Shown piece after piece: positions 13,714-15,825 of a stretch of 15,825 bases of DNA. This DNA comes from Clostridiales bacterium. GTDB taxonomy: Bacteria; Bacillota; Clostridia; Oscillospirales; CAG-382. Both the position numbers and the translations under genes were made by a program. The stretch lies in contig QAKH01000116.1 in the NCBI GenBank assembly GCA_003343885.1, forward strand, positions 1-15,825. The letters run 5' to 3'. The notes beneath the pieces were generated by a model. The model was not told the origin of the DNA. It saw only the letters and a list, made by a program, of their open reading frames with translations, and made no database searches. The first letter of the stretch is position 1. Each line of letters begins with the position of its first letter.

Positions 13714-14073
13714 TTATTCAGCCGATTCACTGATCTCTTTAGCGAGCTGCATAATCTCAAACGCATATTTTTTCTTGCCGGCGTCGAGAAGTTTTTTATA
13801 AATCGGATAATTCACACCTACACCTACTAATCCCAAAAGTCCAACGATTATCCCGATAACCGTAACAACAGCACTTCCGTTTCTGATAACATTCATAGAA
13901 AGGCACATCCCTGTTCCGAGGACAAGCGCCATTGCAATTCCAAAAGTATAAGCGAATATGTTTGCTTTGCTTTTAGCCTTTCTGTCCAGTTTTTTCAAGG
14001 CAACAACTTTTGATGTATCCTTAGGTGCATATTCATTAGCAATCGCTTCTGCATAAATCTTGTCTGTATTCAT
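13714..14073 (-). CDS. Small conserved two-TM membrane protein
   Basis: A 119-residue protein with a charged N-terminus (MNTDKIYAEAIANEYAPKDTSKVVALKKLDRKAK), two membrane segments (about 40-60 and 66-90), and a charged C-terminal helix (LLDAGKKKYAFEIMQLAKEISE). Similar small proteins are widespread in gut Firmicutes; database names such as dihydropteridine reductase seem unjustified because no nucleotide-binding motif is present. No function can be given. The ATG has GGGGGAG 8 nt upstream. A minus-strand TATAAT at 14141-14146 with TTCCAT 17 bp further could be its promoter. It lies 76 bp upstream of the TetR GTG on the same strand; it is unclear whether they share a transcript. Confidence 0.8.
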   Translation of the reverse strand: MNTDKIYAEAIANEYAPKDTSKVVALKKLDRKAKSKANIFAYTFGIAMALVLGTGMCLSMNVIRNGSAVVTVIGIIVGLLGLVGVGVNYPIYKKLLDAGKKKYAFEIMQLAKEISESAE

Positions 14074-14333
14074 ATTCTTTTCTCCCCCGATATCCTATTT
14101 TGATATCCTTTTTTATATTTCAGCCTTTGCTGATGTTACAATTATATATAATTTCTCAATAAAATGGAACGACATTTTTTATGTTTTGTGGCGATTTAAG
14201 GAAAAAATATAAAATTCTCCGCAGGTTGTTTAAATAAGTGGTTACAATTTTTCCTTTTATATATCCAAGCTGATGCCGACAGACTGCATTGGTATGCTAT
14301 TAACCACAGACTTTATTGAATTTCTCGAAATAG

Positions 14334-14474
14334 GATTTATCTTTACAACAAATTAAAGACTACTTTGGCGGCATTTTCTTTAAAGCAAAACAAAAAGCCC
14401 AGAACACGAACAAATACGAAATGTGTGCCGAAGCTCTTGCTGATATTGTTGTTCTCAATCAAACCTTTTTGTAA
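14334..14474 (+). pseudogene. Probable 3' remnant of a gene (46 codons)
   Basis: From the base after an in-frame TAG at 14331 to a TAA at 14472-14474 the frame reads like the end of a soluble helical protein (DLSLQQIKDYFGGIFFKAKQK, then NKYEMCAEALADIVVLNQTFL). It has no start codon or ribosome binding site. The preceding bases carry protein-like text in another frame, which suggests a frameshifted, truncated gene. I cannot name the parent; mobile-element accessory proteins are a possibility. Evidence is only the protein-like composition. Confidence 0.35.
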
Positions 14475-14485
14475 GCTAAAAATGT

Positions 14486-14537
14486 AAAAAAAAGAAGAAC
14501 CTCAACTTCGCGTATCGCGTGTCGAGGCTCTCGACTG
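14486..14537 (-). terminator. Terminator-like repeat unit, distal copy
   Basis: On the minus strand CCTCGAC and GTTGAGG enclose a loop with a CGCG/CGCG inner pair, followed by TTCTTCTTTTTTTT. A second hairpin GTCGAG-GCT-CTCGAC (14521-14535) precedes it. It is a near copy of 14583-14633 (46 of 51 positions identical, most changes in the loop). Confidence 0.65.
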
Positions 14538-14582
14538 ATTACTGTTTCTTTTTATCAAACTTTTTCGCGTGCAAAAAAACAC

Positions 14583-14633
14583 AAAAAAAGAAGAACCTCA
14601 ACTACGCGGTTTGCATGTCGAGGCTCTCGACTG
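14583..14633 (-). terminator. Terminator-like repeat unit, proximal copy
   Basis: Same architecture as 14486-14537, 96 bp away and closer to the nucleotidyltransferase stop codon. Read on the minus strand it ends in TTCTTCTTTTTTT. It probably ends that gene's transcript, with the second copy as a backup. Confidence 0.68.
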
Positions 14634-14645
14634 TCTTCAGGGGCT

Positions 14646-14669
14646 AAAAAAGATGCTATGATCTTTTTT
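14646..14669. terminator. A/T-rich hairpin, possible bidirectional terminator
   Basis: AAAAAAGAT and ATCTTTTTT form 9-bp arms around GCTATG, 26 bp past the nucleotidyltransferase stop. The stem is mostly A-T, so it is weaker than the neighbouring repeat units. Confidence 0.45.
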
Positions 14670-14694
14670 ACTATTGGACTTGAACCAACACATT

Positions 14695-15468
14695 TTATAT
14701 ATTTATGTGTTTCAATTTGTCTTTAATTAAATATAACATTTTGTTTGCAAACATAATAAGATATTCTTCTGTTTTAATCATTTCGAGATTGGTTGTATAA
14801 CAATTTATCGCCTCTGAAATAGTTGGCTGATATTCAAAGGGTAAATGATCCTTTGCCCATTTACCACCTTCTTTCTTTGATAGATATAATCCATCGCTCA
14901 AAAAAGCTAAAACTCTACATAAATTAAGAACTGTATACACGGGCTGATCTATAATATCTTCCGGCGCGTTTTCAATATCGCAAAAAATACTGTCAATATA
15001 ATCTCGCAATGGAACATCGGAAAAAACACTATCAATCTTCTCTCCATATAATACGATTCCATACTTATTTATTATGGTAAAATGAGCAGCAAGGTCTTTA
15101 TCCATTCCTTTCATTTTTTCAATGTATTCAGTTGGATTGTCCAAATACCATTGCAGATGTATAGGAGAAAAATGCAGTTCAAATGGTGTTGGATATTTAA
15201 AGGAGGTGCAATATTCTTTTTTTACCACACTGATCTCTAAGCCTTTTGCTGGTGCTTTTTGATTTAGGTTGACGATTTCTTTCATAAGAAGCATCTTTTG
15301 GGAATCCGAGATATCATTTGAGATAACGACAATTAAGTCAATATCACTTTTCTCTGGATTAAAGCAGTCCATTGCTAATGAACCATGCAAATAAATTCCT
15401 GTTAGTTTCTCCTTGAGTATTATTTTTGTGAAAGCAACAAATTTATTGATTACAGTTTGGTATAGCAT
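14695..15468 (-). CDS. Nucleotidyltransferase, aminoglycoside adenylyltransferase-like
   Basis: A 257-residue protein with an N-terminal polymerase-beta-type nucleotidyltransferase domain: GIYLHGSLAM at 24-33 and the metal-binding SDIDLIVVI with Asp42 and Asp44, as in ANT(3'')/ANT(9) enzymes. The C-terminal half is helical (NLCRVLAFLSDGLYLSKKEGGKWA, similar to the adenylyltransferase C-terminal domain with its LTLARVLYTL-like helix and K-E/G-x-x-S region). Such chromosomal or island-borne homologues may or may not give aminoglycoside resistance, and this cannot be told from sequence. The ATG at 15468 has GGGGAG 6 nt upstream. Codon use is strongly AT-rich compared with the SLH genes. It lies between tandem terminators and a tRNA-Pro, a common place for acquired DNA. 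Confidence 0.82.
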   Translation of the reverse strand: MLYQTVINKFVAFTKIILKEKLTGIYLHGSLAMDCFNPEKSDIDLIVVISNDISDSQKMLLMKEIVNLNQKAPAKGLEISVVKKEYCTSFKYPTPFELHFSPIHLQWYLDNPTEYIEKMKGMDKDLAAHFTIINKYGIVLYGEKIDSVFSDVPLRDYIDSIFCDIENAPEDIIDQPVYTVLNLCRVLAFLSDGLYLSKKEGGKWAKDHLPFEYQPTISEAINCYTTNLEMIKTEEYLIMFANKMLYLIKDKLKHINI

Positions 15469-15740
15469 TATTCACTCCCCAATTCGTATTTTAGAAAATT
15501 TTGCAGCAATATTAAGAGTATTCATAGCTTTCATCTCATAAAAAACTCAAGTTCCGATCCTTATACATGTATCATATACGAAACTATCAGTAAAATGAAT
15601 GGAGATTAAATCAACGTATTCTCCGTTTTAAAAAATGTATAAGAAATTATCTCAAGTTATCTGTTTTCATATATTCACTTTTAAAAAAGATCAGACTAAA
15701 ATTGATATATGGATCTGCATTTTGTTGTGATAATCGAAAT
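15469..15740. other. AT-rich upstream region, no gene seen
   Basis: This holds the leader of the nucleotidyltransferase gene. On the minus strand TTGAGT followed 18 bp later by TATGAA (about 15523-15552) is a weak promoter candidate. A short palindrome ATACATGTAT (about 15563-15572) and a loose GGAGA/TCTCC inverted repeat (15600-15629) are present. I find no protein-like frame or RNA gene. Confidence 0.5.
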
Positions 15741-15770
15741 AAAAGCGACAAGTTAAAACTTGTCGCTTTT
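15741..15770 (-). terminator. Intrinsic terminator of the tRNA-Pro transcript
   Basis: A perfect 13-bp inverted repeat, AAAAGCGACAAGT with ACTTGTCGCTTTT, around a 4-nt loop, starting 2 bp past the encoded CCA. On the minus strand it ends in CTTTT-ATTTC. Confidence 0.88.
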
Positions 15771-15772
15771 CC

Positions 15773-15825
15773 TGGTCGAGGTGACAGGACTCGAACCTGC
15801 GGCATCTTGGTCCCAAACCAAGCAC
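15773..15825 (-). tRNA. tRNA-Pro(UGG), 3' part only, runs off the window
   Basis: On the minus strand the anticodon arm is CTTGG-TTTGGGA-CCAAG, giving anticodon TGG (proline). Then come the T arm GCAGG-TTCGAGT-CCTGT, the acceptor half CACCTCG, discriminator A and an encoded CCA at 15773-15775. About 53 nt of some 77 are present; the D arm and 5' acceptor half lie beyond the window edge. Confidence 0.95.

Larger units (their letters stand above)
14074..14694. other. AT-rich intergenic region with a gene remnant and duplicated terminators
   Basis: About 620 bp without an intact gene. It contains the probable promoter of the two-TM protein, a direct repeat GATATCCT (14090-14110), a probable 3' gene remnant (14334-14474), two copies of a 51-bp terminator-like unit (14487-14537 and 14583-14633), an A/T-rich hairpin (14646-14669), and a T-arm-like sequence next to the following gene's stop. 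Confidence 0.6.

Noticed and set aside
14617..14625. GTCGAGG shared with the tRNA-Pro 3' end as an attachment site
   Set aside because: Only 7 bp match, and in the terminator repeat they are explained by the GTCGAG/CTCGAC stem.

Overview
The window looks like a chromosomal segment from a spore-forming, probably gut-associated member of the Clostridia (Firmicutes). The reasons are a stage II sporulation protein R gene, secreted S-layer-homology (SLH) proteins, AGGAGG-type ribosome binding sites, sigma-A-type promoters with 17-bp spacers, moderate-to-low GC, and a sialic-acid lyase gene. The exact genus cannot be told from the sequence alone.

Layout. Bases 1-130 hold a GC-rich palindromic repeat array. 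Bases 157-2121 (minus) form a two-gene operon, an N-acetylneuraminate lyase (nanA) followed by a leaderless sialidase-like Asp-box protein, with a divergent AraC-family regulator at 2317-3123. Together they look like a small sialic-acid regulon. An acyl-CoA thioesterase and thioredoxin follow on the plus strand. From 4337 a strong promoter drives two GC-richer genes for exported SLH proteins: a CAP-domain/Ig-like/SLH protein and a putative beta-helix/SLH protein. Bases 7797-8495 are a composite of dispersed repeats: palindromic arrays, a 113-bp duplication and a 32-bp element. On the minus strand then come spoIIR, a SanA/YdcF-type DUF218 membrane protein, and a TIM-barrel sugar phosphate isomerase/epimerase-like protein whose 3' end has been tandemly duplicated downstream of its stop codon.

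The most unusual part is 10976-12367. It has no credible gene on either strand. It begins with a near-consensus promoter (TTGACA, 17 bp, TAAAAT), is dense in hairpins, has one terminator-like structure near 11312, and ends in a strong intrinsic terminator at 12197-12236. I interpret it as one or two independently transcribed structured non-coding RNAs: about 200 nt, possibly raiA-like, or up to about 1.1 kb if read through.

The last part, 12368-15772, is AT-rich and accessory in character. It holds a TetR regulator overlapping a six-TM protein gene, a small two-TM protein, a probable gene remnant, tandem duplicated terminators, an aminoglycoside-adenylyltransferase-like nucleotidyltransferase, and finally the 3' part of a tRNA-Pro(UGG) running off the window edge. 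An integrated island beside the tRNA is possible but not proven.
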